From Sphingomonas sp. (lineage in GTDB: Bacteria; Pseudomonadota; Alphaproteobacteria; Sphingomonadales; Sphingomonadaceae), in NCBI GenBank assembly GCA_025936675.1, contig JAICSX010000008.1, positions 1 through 64,000 of the forward strand: DNA of 64,000 nt, read 5' to 3'. A program made the position numbers and the translations under genes. The stretch's first letter is position 1; each line of letters opens with the position of its first letter. Below are positions 27,722 to 37,786 of this stretch, in pieces. Under the pieces are notes generated by a model, which saw only the letters and a list, made by a program, of their open reading frames with translations, did not search any database and was not told the origin of the DNA.

Positions 27722-28045
27722 TCGCTTTCCTTGTTCGGGTTGGCCACGGTCGATCGGCAGTGATGGACCATTGCGAAGACGGTTTAGGCCCCCTTAGGCG
27801 ACTGCATGGGCGAGGTTCAACGGATTGATTGCGACAATTAAGGCCCTTGCCTAAACTCGGAAAAAATCGGCCGGGCGCATGTATTTACTGGCGGTGATGC
27901 GATTTGGCTTGAGTTTGCCTGTGGCTATTTCCTACCGCTAGCTTGACGCAGGGCAGCAATTTGCTCTGGCCCGTCGTATATCGCCACTTTGGGAGCAGTT
28001 CGAGTTGGGTTCGGCTTGTGGACTTGCAGTGGGGATCCGAGGCTC
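27722..28045. other. Divergent intergenic region, no gene recognised
   Basis: About 324 bp between the leftward methyltransferase and the rightward giant glycosyltransferase; it should hold promoters for both. An 8-bp inverted repeat (GTTTAGGC at 27782-27789, GCCTAAAC at 27849-27856) spans 59 bp. No confident -35/-10 pair and no coding frame with a credible start were seen. Confidence 0.45.
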
Positions 28046-31000
28046 ATGAGCGAGCGCGAATATCTGCCGTCCAAGACGGACGCACCGCATCGCCTTGAAA
28101 GCGTGGAACTCGACGTACGACGGACGGGCGCTCTGGTCAGCGAGCGCCCGAGGCCGATCGTGGTCGTTCTCGGAATGCATCGGAGCGGGACGTCTCTCCT
28201 CTCGAACGCTCTTCATGTCCTCGGTGTCGACATGGCCGACGAGACGGATCACGTCAGCCCGAAGAATCCCGGCGGCTTCTGGGAGCGGCCGGAGCTGGTC
28301 GCGATCCACGATGAGATCCTTGCGGCCATGGGCCGTCCGATCTCCTTGCCGAGCCACGTCCTTCCGTTTCGCCCGGCGTGGTGGCGTGCGAAAGAGGTCC
28401 AGGCGCTAAAGCCGAAGCTGAAAGCCTATCTTCGAGAGCAGCTCGCAGATTCGGAAAATCCGTGGGGATTCAAGGATCCTCGTACATGTCGGATGCTTCC
28501 CTTGTGGCGTGAAGTGTTTCGTGAGCTCAACTTGGAACCGGTCTATGTCGTTGCCGTCCGGAGACCGGCAGAGTCTTCAGTCTCAATGTCGCGGAAGAGC
28601 CCGGCGAGGCGGCTTTCGGTCGCGTCCGGCGAGCTCATGTGGCTGTCCTATAATTACGACATTGCCCGGCACGTCCTGCTCAAGTCCCCGGCAATCGTCG
28701 TCGATTACGACGAGTGGTTCGCGGACGCTTCGGCGGTCGGTCAGCGCTTGGCCGAGACTCTGGGGCTCGGGGAACTCTCGTCCGAAGAGATTTCCGAATG
28801 CATGAGCTCGATCGTTCATTCGGAATACCGACACCAGACTGAGAGCGATTCCGCGGCGATTCCTGTCGCCGCGATGCTCTACAATGCGCTTGGAAGCGGA
28901 GACGTGCGAGCGCTTCGAAGCCAGGTCCGGCTAGCCGAATTGTTCTTCAAATCGCTCGGTCCGGTTGCCGAGGATCTCGACGCTGCGGCAATGGAGCGCA
29001 CTTCCCTTCTAGCCGAGCGAGACGAGCTCACCGAGAAGGCGGCACGGATACCGGAGCTGGAACAGCAGCTCAGCGACACTCGATCGCAGGTCTCGCGCCT
29101 CCAGGAAGAGAAAGGCGCCATTCAACTGCAAGTCGATGGCGCCGTGGAGCGGTTGCGGCAAGCCGAGAAAGCCGCGTCGGCATCCACGGCAGAGCGCGAG
29201 AAATTGACGGAACAGCTTTCCGGGTTGGGCAAACGCGCTGAGGAGCTGGAAGCTGGAATTGCGCGGGAGCGAAACCGCAGTGGAGAGCTCCTGAAGTCGG
29301 CGGAAAAGTGGCGCAGGAGCTACGAGGCGGAACATGGCGAAACCGCCGGCCGATTGGAAAGCGCCAAACGGGCGGCCGAGCTGCAGGCGAAACTCGAAAC
29401 AAGCGAGGCGCGACTGAAGGTCGAGCAGGACCAGAATGCGGCGTTAGTCGCCGCGCTTGAAGCGCGCGACACTGCGATGAAGTCGCTTCGTCAACGGCGT
29501 CCAGAAGCTTCTGTCGCGTCAACTGCGGAAGAGCGAGCATTCGCCTGGCCGTCCGCGGGCGTGGAAGGGGCTAAGCCGCGCGGCGCTCTCGATGCGGTCG
29601 ATGAGTCAGGACTTGCGGGGCACGCATGGATTGAGGGTCGTCCAGAGCTGGTGCCGATTCTCGAGGTGCGGATCGATGGCGCGGTAGTTCTCGGACAAAG
29701 CTGTTCGGCCGACGGCTCCGTACCTTCGGAGGAGGGGTGCCGCTTCTTCATCCCCTGGTCGCGGTTCGCAGCCGAGCATGCTGGCCAGGAGGCTGTAGTT
29801 CTTATTTCGGGTTGGGATCATGAGCTCGGCCGCGCGGCGATCCCGTCCGACCTCAACCAATTCCATCTGTCGCCAGCGACGCGAGCGGCGGAGATCATCG
29901 GCGGAACGATCTCGGAGGCGGCCGAATATCATCGCTGGATCGTTGAAACAGAAGGGCCGGAAGATGAAGAACTAGCCCGAGCCTACCGGGCGGAACGGAC
30001 GACCGCCTGGCCGAAGATCAATGTCATCATTTATGGCGATGACCGGAAGCTCAGCGCACCCACGCTGCGGTCGCTACAGGAGCAAGTCTACGGCAATTGG
30101 GAGGCAATCTGCCTCAATGAGGATCTAGATATTCCTGAGGCGCGCCCTCGAATTCGTCGAGCAAGCAGGTCCGAACTCGATCGACTAGCATCGGAATATC
30201 CTCCCGACGCGCTGTTCACATTCGTAGAAGCTGGCGACGTGCTTTCTTCGACAGCGCTGCTTCATCTTGCTGAAGCTGCAGTCGAGAACCCTGAATTCGC
30301 TCTGATCTATTCCGACGAGGATCGGATCGAGCTCAAGTCGGGGCTCCGGGCGATGCCCTACATGAAAGGCGCGTGGAGCACGGACCTCGCATTGGTGCAG
30401 GACTATGCGACCCGACTCGCCTTGATTCGACGCAACAGCACAGGCACTTCGCTCCCGAGTGATGCGGCGGCGGTCTATCGGGCGACCATTGGCGCTGCGC
30501 TCTCCGGAACCGACAAGGTCGTTCACCTTCCCTTTGTTCTCTATCACCGCTCAGTGGCGAACGTGCGGCCCGCGGATCTTTCCGACGCGGTCGAGGACCT
30601 GATCGAATCCACACCCGAGCTCTCTGGAACCAAGCTCCTCCACGGCGATGACGGTCGGTTGAAGATCGCATGGCCAATTCCTGAGCCCGCGCCCTTGGTT
30701 TCATTGATCGTGCCGACACGGGATCAGGTCGATTTGCTGCGGGTCTGCGTCGACGGTCTGCTGCACGAGACGGATTACAAGAATTTAGAGGTGCTGATCG
30801 CCGACAACGACAGCCAAGAGGAAGCGACCAAGCTCTACCTCGAGAAAGTCGGTACCCACCCTCGCGTCAGGGTCATTCCATGCCCTGGGCCGTTCAATTT
30901 CTCGAGCATCAACAACCTAGCCGCAACGCAGGCCAAGGGGTCGCTGATTGGGCTCATCAACAACGATCTGAAGGTGCTCAATCCCAATTGGCTTTCGGAA

Positions 31001-31555
31001 ATGGTGAGCCATGCTGTCCGCCCGGACGTCGGGATTGTAGGCGCGAAGCTGCTCTACGAGGATGGATCGATCCAGCATGCGGGAGTGACGTTGGGGATCG
31101 GGCTCGCGTCGCACCTTTACAAGTCTTTCCCGGGCGAAGCGGAAGGCCGCAACGGGCGCCTGGTTTATCCGCAGGATGTCAGCGCCGTCACTGCTGCGTG
31201 CCTGCTGATGCGTCGTGACGTTTGGGACGAGGTGGGCGGCTTGGATGAGGAGTTCCCCGTCGCTTACAATGACGTCGATTTGTGCCTGAAGGTAAGGGTT
31301 GCTGGTTATCGCGTGTTGTGGACGCCCGACGCGACCGTTTATCATCTCGAATCCCGCTCGCGCGGGAAGGACGTCACAGCTGAGAGGCGGGAGCGTCTCA
31401 ATCGCGATAAGGAGCGCTTAGAAGAGCGCTGGGGCGATCTCTTGACCAGCGACCCGTTTCATAGCCCGAATCTCTCCGCCAAACATGTTGACGCGAGGCT
31501 TTCGATCCCGCCGCGCGTCAGTGCGCGCTGGCAACCCAAGATTGCTGCTGAGTAG
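28046..31555 (+). CDS. Trifunctional sulfotransferase-like / coiled-coil / tandem GT2 glycosyltransferase
   Basis: 1169 residues from the ATG at 28046 (the frame is open to a TTG at 27989). Order: a P-loop sulfotransferase-like domain (about 35-290) with VVVLGMHRSGTSLLSNAL and FKDPRTCRMLPLW, equivalent to PAPS-binding motifs; a Glu/Ala/Arg-rich coiled coil (about 310-490); a beta-sandwich-like linker (about 510-620); and two GT2 domains. The first carries IYSDEDRIELK; the second carries VSLIVPTRDQ, DNDSQEE, LINNDLK and YNDVDLCLK. It could couple sulfation of the capsule sugar with chain elongation at one scaffold, but whether the sulfotransferase domain is active is unknown. It shares the GT2 module with the 18333 protein. 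Confidence 0.85.
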   Translation: MSEREYLPSKTDAPHRLESVELDVRRTGALVSERPRPIVVVLGMHRSGTSLLSNALHVLGVDMADETDHVSPKNPGGFWERPELVAIHDEILAAMGRPISLPSHVLPFRPAWWRAKEVQALKPKLKAYLREQLADSENPWGFKDPRTCRMLPLWREVFRELNLEPVYVVAVRRPAESSVSMSRKSPARRLSVASGELMWLSYNYDIARHVLLKSPAIVVDYDEWFADASAVGQRLAETLGLGELSSEEISECMSSIVHSEYRHQTESDSAAIPVAAMLYNALGSGDVRALRSQVRLAELFFKSLGPVAEDLDAAAMERTSLLAERDELTEKAARIPELEQQLSDTRSQVSRLQEEKGAIQLQVDGAVERLRQAEKAASASTAEREKLTEQLSGLGKRAEELEAGIARERNRSGELLKSAEKWRRSYEAEHGETAGRLESAKRAAELQAKLETSEARLKVEQDQNAALVAALEARDTAMKSLRQRRPEASVASTAEERAFAWPSAGVEGAKPRGALDAVDESGLAGHAWIEGRPELVPILEVRIDGAVVLGQSCSADGSVPSEEGCRFFIPWSRFAAEHAGQEAVVLISGWDHELGRAAIPSDLNQFHLSPATRAAEIIGGTISEAAEYHRWIVETEGPEDEELARAYRAERTTAWPKINVIIYGDDRKLSAPTLRSLQEQVYGNWEAICLNEDLDIPEARPRIRRASRSELDRLASEYPPDALFTFVEAGDVLSSTALLHLAEAAVENPEFALIYSDEDRIELKSGLRAMPYMKGAWSTDLALVQDYATRLALIRRNSTGTSLPSDAAAVYRATIGAALSGTDKVVHLPFVLYHRSVANVRPADLSDAVEDLIESTPELSGTKLLHGDDGRLKIAWPIPEPAPLVSLIVPTRDQVDLLRVCVDGLLHETDYKNLEVLIADNDSQEEATKLYLEKVGTHPRVRVIPCPGPFNFSSINNLAATQAKGSLIGLINNDLKVLNPNWLSEMVSHAVRPDVGIVGAKLLYEDGSIQHAGVTLGIGLASHLYKSFPGEAEGRNGRLVYPQDVSAVTAACLLMRRDVWDEVGGLDEEFPVAYNDVDLCLKVRVAGYRVLWTPDATVYHLESRSRGKDVTAERRERLNRDKERLEERWGDLLTSDPFHSPNLSAKHVDARLSIPPRVSARWQPKIAAE

Positions 31556-31557
31556 CC

Positions 31558-33699
31558 ATGGACCAGCTAAGCACGACATTGGCCGACGCGGAGACTGCTT
31601 CGTCCTCGAGGATCGAGGTTCAGTCCGGCTCGCTGGAGCTTGCAGGAAGGATCACGATTCACGCTCCAGACGTGAAGAATGCTGTCGCCACGCTACTCGC
31701 CGGTGATACTTTCCTAGGCACGCTTCGGCTGAGCGAAGACAAAGCGCACTCGCGTGAAGGAACAACTGAGCTTAAATTCTCCGCAGCCGACTTCGGCCTT
31801 GCGGCGTTCGCTCGAATCTGTGGCGTTGGCGAACTCAGTATCGCGATCGAGTCTGCCGGAGGGGGTTCCCAAAGGCACCCAATCACGAACGAGGGCGCTT
31901 TGAGCTCCTCTTTCGCTCCACTTGGCATGCGACTGAGCGCAGGCGCGGCCAATCTTCGACTGGCTGACCTGTGGCTTGAAAGCAGTCGCACTCTGGCTTT
32001 GCGATTCGAAGCGGCAACCAAGGTTTCGAAGACGGTGGACGTCTATCAAGGCAGAGCGGATCTGCCGCTCGTCCTGGTTGCTGCCGCGCAGCCGATCCTC
32101 GGCCTCACGTCAGTCGTCGAAATTCCGCTGATCAATCCGTTCGCGCCACTCCTTGTCGTACTCAAGGGGGAAGATGACTGCATCGACGCAGTGGATCTGA
32201 TTCCCTTTCCGTCGCTGGCGCGGGGAGGCTTGCATCACCCCGAACTGCTTATTGCCTCGAATGGAGGCGACGAAATGGCCGGCGCAGCAAGCCTTTCACG
32301 CGACCTGCTTGCGGGCTGGCTCGAGCGGCTGGATCAACCCGAGCGATGCGTCTCGACGATCGAGATTGACCCAGCGGTTCATACCGGCCTTGAGCCGATC
32401 CTCAACCAGGATTTGCTGCAGTGGCTGAGGAAAGTCTTGCAGGTTGATGTGCGGCTGCACGCTGGCGGAGACCGCTCGGCAGTACCGGACTTCATTCGCG
32501 ACATGGTCGGCGCGTCTGTTTCTCGAGGCGAGCCGGCGGGTAATACGCTTCAACTGCCGGCGTCCTCCGTGCCGACGATCGCATCGCTGGTGGCGGTCCT
32601 GCCGGCCGATGCCACTGCGGGGACCTTCACAGGCGGAACGGCAGTCGCCGACTGGAACCGCGGCGGTTCCGTGTGGTCGATTTGGCATCCGCCATTCAAC
32701 GAGACCCTCGAAAGGCTGCAGCCCGCCAATGCTCATCGCTTTGCACCGGCTCTCACGATCCGAAGCCGAGGCAATGCAAGCGAACCGGGCAATGATATCG
32801 TCTTTCGCTATCCGCTTGCGATTGCATTGCGCGAGCCTTCGACGCGGATCGGTTCGGCCAGCCCGTTCGAGATTTCGCCAGAAGCCGGGGACTTGCTTCC
32901 TAGAACTAAGGACCTGGGAAAACACTCTGTCGATGTGATCATTTTCGCGGGATCGTCTGCCGAGCAGAATTTGGCGCTGCTCGAATCGCTCGCCCGACAG
33001 GAAGCCATCGAGGTGAAGCAGCTTGCTCTCTGCAGCGTTGAGGGACAGCCGTCACCCGCGTTGGAAGACGCGCTCCGAAACCTCTTTCCTGACCGCGCGG
33101 CAGTCCTTGAAGTCGCAAGAAACCGAGGCCGGCTCGAACAACTCGTCGCTGCTCGCGAGCAGCTTTCCAGCGACAAGATCTTGCTCCTCGGCGGCTCGAC
33201 GGTGCTGACGGACGCCCGCGCAGTCTCGACGCTGTGCCGGATGCTCGACGTGCCGGAAGTGGCTTCGGTCGGGTGCTTGCTCAGGGCCGCGAACCAGAAA
33301 ATGAGTCCCGTCTCCGCCGGTTATTCGTTTAGCGGCATCAACCTCTACGGCACGCCGACTGTGGCTTTCGATGTCATCGACCCCTCTGTTTGGCTTGCAC
33401 CGGCGACGTATCCAGTCGTCGCGAACCCTCTTTCGATGCTCGTCACTCGACGCGAGGTGATCGAAGGCATTCGAGCCGACGGCTCGACAGCCATTCGCTC
33501 GGAAAGTGACGACCTGCTCTTTGGCATCCAGGCGATCGAGCAGGGCGGCGTAAACCTGTGCACCACGATAGTATCGGCGTTTGTCCCGCAGCCGGTGACG
33601 CGGGGATCGTTGATGTCCCTGTCGATACCGTACCGACTGTCGCCTGACGTTCTCCAGAAGATCGGTGAATCGTCCACGATCGTTCAGCGCGCCGCATGA
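31558..33699 (+). CDS. Uncharacterised glycan-cluster protein, copy A1 of duplicated module
   Basis: 713 residues starting 3 bases after the previous stop. N-terminal ~110 residues look like a beta-sandwich. The central region has FPSLARGGLHHPELL and an aspartate/leucine-rich DLLQWLRKVLQVDV stretch; both recur in the 35633 protein (FPSLCRGGLHHPEL, DFLDWLAKVACVSV). The C-terminal ~260 residues (VDVIIFAGSSAEQNLALLESLARQ onward) resemble a degenerate GT2-like Rossmann domain without a clear DxD. It ends in an ATGA overlap with the next gene. Probably a glycosyltransferase or scaffold for the surface polysaccharide; the exact role is unknown. Confidence 0.6.
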   Translation: MDQLSTTLADAETASSSRIEVQSGSLELAGRITIHAPDVKNAVATLLAGDTFLGTLRLSEDKAHSREGTTELKFSAADFGLAAFARICGVGELSIAIESAGGGSQRHPITNEGALSSSFAPLGMRLSAGAANLRLADLWLESSRTLALRFEAATKVSKTVDVYQGRADLPLVLVAAAQPILGLTSVVEIPLINPFAPLLVVLKGEDDCIDAVDLIPFPSLARGGLHHPELLIASNGGDEMAGAASLSRDLLAGWLERLDQPERCVSTIEIDPAVHTGLEPILNQDLLQWLRKVLQVDVRLHAGGDRSAVPDFIRDMVGASVSRGEPAGNTLQLPASSVPTIASLVAVLPADATAGTFTGGTAVADWNRGGSVWSIWHPPFNETLERLQPANAHRFAPALTIRSRGNASEPGNDIVFRYPLAIALREPSTRIGSASPFEISPEAGDLLPRTKDLGKHSVDVIIFAGSSAEQNLALLESLARQEAIEVKQLALCSVEGQPSPALEDALRNLFPDRAAVLEVARNRGRLEQLVAAREQLSSDKILLLGGSTVLTDARAVSTLCRMLDVPEVASVGCLLRAANQKMSPVSAGYSFSGINLYGTPTVAFDVIDPSVWLAPATYPVVANPLSMLVTRREVIEGIRADGSTAIRSESDDLLFGIQAIEQGGVNLCTTIVSAFVPQPVTRGSLMSLSIPYRLSPDVLQKIGESSTIVQRAA

Positions 33700-35636
33700 G
33701 GATTTGCATCGTCATTCAGTCGGATGCGTTCCGGACGTCGGCGGGCATGCGCATTCGCTATGATCGCTTCCGCGATCATCTCGATCCAGACGACAGCATT
33801 GAGGCGCTGACCTGCGCCGAGCTCATCGCTGCGAAACGGCTGGAGCATGACGCCTACATCTTCTGCAAGACGTTCGACACCAGCGCGCTTCTCCTGGCGA
33901 GAAAGGTAAGGGCGTCGGGAAAAGTCGTCGGCCAGGATCTCTTCGACGACTATTTCTCGCAATATTCCGATACACGGCTGGCTCGTTTCCGGGACTGGCT
34001 GCGCGATATGGCGCCGGTTACGGACTTCGTCCTCTGCAGCACGCCGAGGATGGCGGACGTGATCCGCGCATACCTGCCGCAAGGCCGCATCACTGTGATC
34101 GAGGACCCGGTGTCGGAATTCGACAAAGCTGCAGTCCAGCTTGCGGTCGAAGGCAAGCTGAAGCGAGCGCAGGAATCGCGGCAAATCAACCTCGTCTGGT
34201 TCGGGATCGGAGACAATCCGTTTTTCGCGGTTGGACTGAGGGATCTCGCCGCCTGCGCGCCGCAGCTTGCGTCGATGGAACGGCTCGGCTGGGACGTGAA
34301 GTTGCGGATCGTCACAAATCGCCGGCCATTCGAAGGTGCAGGGGGCGAAGTGCTGCGCCCGCTAAGCATCGGCTTCGATCTCGTCGAGTGGACTGAGGAA
34401 GCCGAGAAGGAGGCGCTCTATTGGGCGACCGCGGCTCTTCTGCCGGTGAATGGACAGTCGTTCAGCGTCGCCAAGTCGATGAATCGGGCGATCACGGCCC
34501 TGAATGCCGGATGCCAGGTGCTGAGCGTGGGCTATCCGCTGTATCGACGTCTCGACAAGCTGATTTACCGATCCCCTAGTGAGCTGGTCAGCGACATGGA
34601 CGCAGGTCGCTTGAAGTTGCGCCCTGAGACAATCGATGCCTTGAACGAAAGCTTCCAGCGGATGGCGGATCCGAAAGTCGCAACTGCCGCATTCGTTGGA
34701 GAGGCGCGTCGCGCAGTCGAGGCTCGCGGTCGCCGTCCGGAAGTTCAAGGAACATTGTGCTTGATCCACGGCCGCAACAGCACAATCGGGCTGCACAAGC
34801 TCGTCAACAGCATTGGCGGGCTGTCGGTCAAATCGATCTTCGCGACTGCGGGGTGGAATTTCCCGGTTCGGTTCGATCGCGCAGGCAGTGAAATTGTTAT
34901 GCGCGTCACGCCGCAGCTTGCGCACAAATACGCTCTGCCGGTGAAAGATGGCTCGGCGAAGACTTCGTTCGGCACCCTGGAGTTCCTCGATATCGATGCG
35001 GCAGCGCTTGGTGTCCGCAGCCTCCACGTTCATCTCGGACAACAAGCGAACCCGGTCTTGGATCTTCCGATTTACGAAGATGTGATCAGGTTTGCGGAGG
35101 AGTGTTGCGCGGCGGCATTCTCGCAGGCGGACGTTCTGATCTCGGACACGTCCCCCTTCATTCGGTTGCCTCAGCGAGTATCTGCGAGCACCAAGGTGCC
35201 GGCGAGAAAACGGCGTGGAGCCGCCGCTGCGCCGACGAACGGCCGTCCGCAGCTTGTCCGGGGGGCGAAGCCGCGCTCAAGGAACCAGCCTTGGTCCCCG
35301 GTGCAGAAACTCGCATCGTTCGTGCGAGGTTCACAGGCGCTAGAGCTAGACCGTGCCGTGGCTTTGATCGAGACTTCGTCGCTCTTCGATCCCGACTGGT
35401 ATTTGATGAGCTATCCTGATGTTGCCGCCAGCGGCGCGGACCCCGCGAGGCATTATCTCCAATTCGGTTGGCGCGAGAACCGCAATCCCAGCCCCGAGTT
35501 CTCAACCAAAGGGTATCTCAAAGCTCATAAGGATGTTGCGGCGCAAGGGTTCAACCCGCTGGTACACTACCTCGAATATGGCCAACTGGAGAACCGGAAA
35601 GTACCACCGGCAGTCAAGGGATCCGTGTCCCGGTGA
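33696..35636 (+). CDS. GT4-like glycosyltransferase, copy B1, with C-terminal WYL-type repeats
   Basis: 646 residues, start overlapping the A1 stop by 4 bp. The N-terminal ~330 residues are GT-B-like: MRICIVIQSDAFRTSAGMRIRYDR, GQDLFDDYFSQ, FVLCSTPRMADVIRAY, WFGIGDNPFFAVGL and LLPVNGQSFSVAKSMNRAITA followed by GCQVLSVGYPLY. A middle region (about 345-480) is shared with B2. The last ~90 residues are two copies of the FDPDWYLMSYPDVAA / HYLQFGWREN unit, common as an accessory segment in alphaproteobacterial glycosyltransferases. Likely cytoplasmic; donor and acceptor unknown. The start of A2 carries the same repeats, as if the accessory domain was duplicated at the gene boundary. Confidence 0.68.
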   Translation: MRICIVIQSDAFRTSAGMRIRYDRFRDHLDPDDSIEALTCAELIAAKRLEHDAYIFCKTFDTSALLLARKVRASGKVVGQDLFDDYFSQYSDTRLARFRDWLRDMAPVTDFVLCSTPRMADVIRAYLPQGRITVIEDPVSEFDKAAVQLAVEGKLKRAQESRQINLVWFGIGDNPFFAVGLRDLAACAPQLASMERLGWDVKLRIVTNRRPFEGAGGEVLRPLSIGFDLVEWTEEAEKEALYWATAALLPVNGQSFSVAKSMNRAITALNAGCQVLSVGYPLYRRLDKLIYRSPSELVSDMDAGRLKLRPETIDALNESFQRMADPKVATAAFVGEARRAVEARGRRPEVQGTLCLIHGRNSTIGLHKLVNSIGGLSVKSIFATAGWNFPVRFDRAGSEIVMRVTPQLAHKYALPVKDGSAKTSFGTLEFLDIDAAALGVRSLHVHLGQQANPVLDLPIYEDVIRFAEECCAAAFSQADVLISDTSPFIRLPQRVSASTKVPARKRRGAAAAPTNGRPQLVRGAKPRSRNQPWSPVQKLASFVRGSQALELDRAVALIETSSLFDPDWYLMSYPDVAASGADPARHYLQFGWRENRNPSPEFSTKGYLKAHKDVAAQGFNPLVHYLEYGQLENRKVPPAVKGSVSR

Positions 35637-35970
35637 CGATTAGCCTGTTCGGCCAATTCGAATCTCTGAGCAGGAAAGCGTTCGGGGCGAATGGCCGCAA
35701 GCGGCGTCGCCGCGAGATGATGGAGCTCCTTCATTCGGGGCTGTTCGATCCGAGATGGTATCTCGAATCGTACACCGACGTTCGCGAAAGCGGGGTGGAT
35801 CCAGCCCGCCACTATCTCGAATCCGGTTGGCGCGAGGGGCGCGATCCAGGCCCGCAGTTCTGCACGACGGCCTACCTGCGCGCGAACGCCGATGTCGCGG
35901 CGCAGGACATCAACCCGCTACTCCACTACATTCAACACGGGCAGTCGGAAGGGCGGGGCGCTCCGGATCT
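35338..35970 (+). repeat. WYL-type accessory repeats on both sides of the B1/A2 gene junction
   Basis: FDPxWYLxSYxDV...DPARHYLxxGWREx(R/N)xPxP units lie at about 35338-35612 (end of B1) and 35704-35970 (start of A2), two units each, similar at the DNA level. Confidence 0.75.
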
Positions 35971-37786
35971 GGTTGCCCCAGTCCGCGCACTGGTCGACGT
36001 TCTTGGCCAGTTCGGTCCAGCGGCGCCTTGCGCGCACTTTCCGCTGCCACAACAAGAGGTCGCGCGATGGACCCGCGCCGCTCGTATTCCGAATGGTCGC
36101 CGCTCCATCGAGATAGATGATTTCGTCGTCGCGATCGGCGCTGATGACAGCAGCTGCAAGAAGGCGCGGGAAGCGATTTCTTTACTCGGGTGGCTCGCCA
36201 GCGGAAGCGGCAGCGACTCCGCGGGAGCAGGACTGTCAGAAGGTGCCTGCACGTCACTTATTGATGCATGGGACGCAGGCGCCGGGAGGTTTTGCACACG
36301 CTGGGCGACAGCCGAGCAGGCCATCGTAATTCGGGCGATACAGCAAATTGGCGACGAGCCGGAGCTAATCGGCGAGGGGTGCGTCACCCAAGAGCTCGAC
36401 ATCATTGACGCCAGGCCGAAGAATCCATTTTTTCCAATCCTCTTTCTCTTCAGCAATGTTGACGGGTGCTTCATTGGTTATCGCCTCCTGACGTTTCCGT
36501 CGCTTTGCCGCGGTGGACTGCACCATCCGGAGCTTGTTGCGATCGCCCACGACAAGGATGGCAACCGTAGGTTCGATATCGCCGAGAGCGACGAGCGCCT
36601 CGGCAGGAAGTTGATCAGTCTGCGAAGTGGCGAAGAAACGCCGCTGATTCAGATAGTCGAGATCGAATCAGAAGGAGCTGACGGGACTGATCCGATCTTT
36701 CAGGCCGACTTCCTTGATTGGCTGGCGAAGGTCGCGTGCGTTTCCGTCGCTTCGACAGATGATGCTGAGAAGCTTTTCACCTCGGACCGCGTGATCAGAG
36801 TCGCCCGTCTTCGAACCGGCGGTCGCGCCGCACTGAAGATCGCCCATGACATGGTTCCCACGGTCTCGATTCTCTGTGCCGGCCCTTCGCCGGGCGAGGC
36901 TGCGCATGAACTTCCCGGTTCCTTCATCGTGGCGTCAGACGATCCATCGGCTCCTGCCACACTCGTACGACTGCCCGCCGGAATCGAGGTTGTGGACACC
37001 CCGGGATATAGCTCGGTGTTCCCGACAATTGTCCCACTAGCAACGGATGTGCCGCTGCCGGCCGATCCAGGCTTGGTCGCCATCCGGAAGGCGGCGCCCG
37101 CGCCGAGCGAAGCGGAGCTGCTCGTGCCGAGATCGTGTTTGAATGAGGCTCCGGATTTGCCTCCAATCAGCGGCCTGATTTGGCCAGATGATTGGGATCA
37201 GGGTCACCTCGTCCAGGCGCTCGAGTCTCTGGCGCTGCAAATCGCTGTTCCGGAGACGATGATCTTCGTCGGCGAACCTCAGCCGAACGTTCGTCGTGCC
37301 GCTGCGCAGTTCTTCGACGATCGAGTGACGGTGGCCCGAGACGATGCCGAAGCGGCCGATCAGCTGGGGAGCGGAATTGTTATCCATGTCGGACCCGGCA
37401 TCGTTCTTCATGACACGCGAACGCTGTCAGTTCTCGGATCACTGCTCTTGAGTCAGGGAGCGCAGTCGGTGTCTGCGCCTGTCGTGTTTGCAGAAACGCG
37501 CGGTAAAGGCTCGGTAGTCGCGCAGGCAGATGCATCGGGCATATCCATGGCGCTATTCAGGGGAGCGGCTATCCCGGTTGCCAAGCCGACAGGCGAGTTC
37601 TGGATGGCGTGCGCCGTCTCCGCCCGGGAGTGGCTTTCCCGACCGACCCCCAGGCTCGGAAACGGGCTGCACATCTATTCGACGCTGGTGTCGGTGAGCA
37701 CGCTCGATCGACGACATTCGCGCGAGCCGCGGATCAATCTTCCGGAGTCTCGCTTTGGCGTTTCGACGGACCTGGTGTTCGGATGA
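35633..37786 (+). CDS. Uncharacterised glycan-cluster protein, copy A2 with N-terminal WYL-type repeats
   Basis: 717 residues, GTG start overlapping the B1 stop (GTGA). Residues about 20-110 hold two WYL-type units (FDPRWYLESYTDVRESG). The rest parallels A1: LLTFPSLCRGGLHHPELVAI, a DFLDWLAKVACV segment, and a C-terminal GT2-like region (PPISGLIWPDDWDQGHLVQ onward, with HVGPGIVLHDTRTLSVLGSL). A1 instead has a beta-sandwich at its start, so the accessory domain was exchanged. No signal peptide or transmembrane segment. Glycosyltransferase-like, function not established. Confidence 0.6.
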   Translation: MTISLFGQFESLSRKAFGANGRKRRRREMMELLHSGLFDPRWYLESYTDVRESGVDPARHYLESGWREGRDPGPQFCTTAYLRANADVAAQDINPLLHYIQHGQSEGRGAPDLVAPVRALVDVLGQFGPAAPCAHFPLPQQEVARWTRAARIPNGRRSIEIDDFVVAIGADDSSCKKAREAISLLGWLASGSGSDSAGAGLSEGACTSLIDAWDAGAGRFCTRWATAEQAIVIRAIQQIGDEPELIGEGCVTQELDIIDARPKNPFFPILFLFSNVDGCFIGYRLLTFPSLCRGGLHHPELVAIAHDKDGNRRFDIAESDERLGRKLISLRSGEETPLIQIVEIESEGADGTDPIFQADFLDWLAKVACVSVASTDDAEKLFTSDRVIRVARLRTGGRAALKIAHDMVPTVSILCAGPSPGEAAHELPGSFIVASDDPSAPATLVRLPAGIEVVDTPGYSSVFPTIVPLATDVPLPADPGLVAIRKAAPAPSEAELLVPRSCLNEAPDLPPISGLIWPDDWDQGHLVQALESLALQIAVPETMIFVGEPQPNVRRAAAQFFDDRVTVARDDAEAADQLGSGIVIHVGPGIVLHDTRTLSVLGSLLLSQGAQSVSAPVVFAETRGKGSVVAQADASGISMALFRGAAIPVAKPTGEFWMACAVSAREWLSRPTPRLGNGLHIYSTLVSVSTLDRRHSREPRINLPESRFGVSTDLVFG

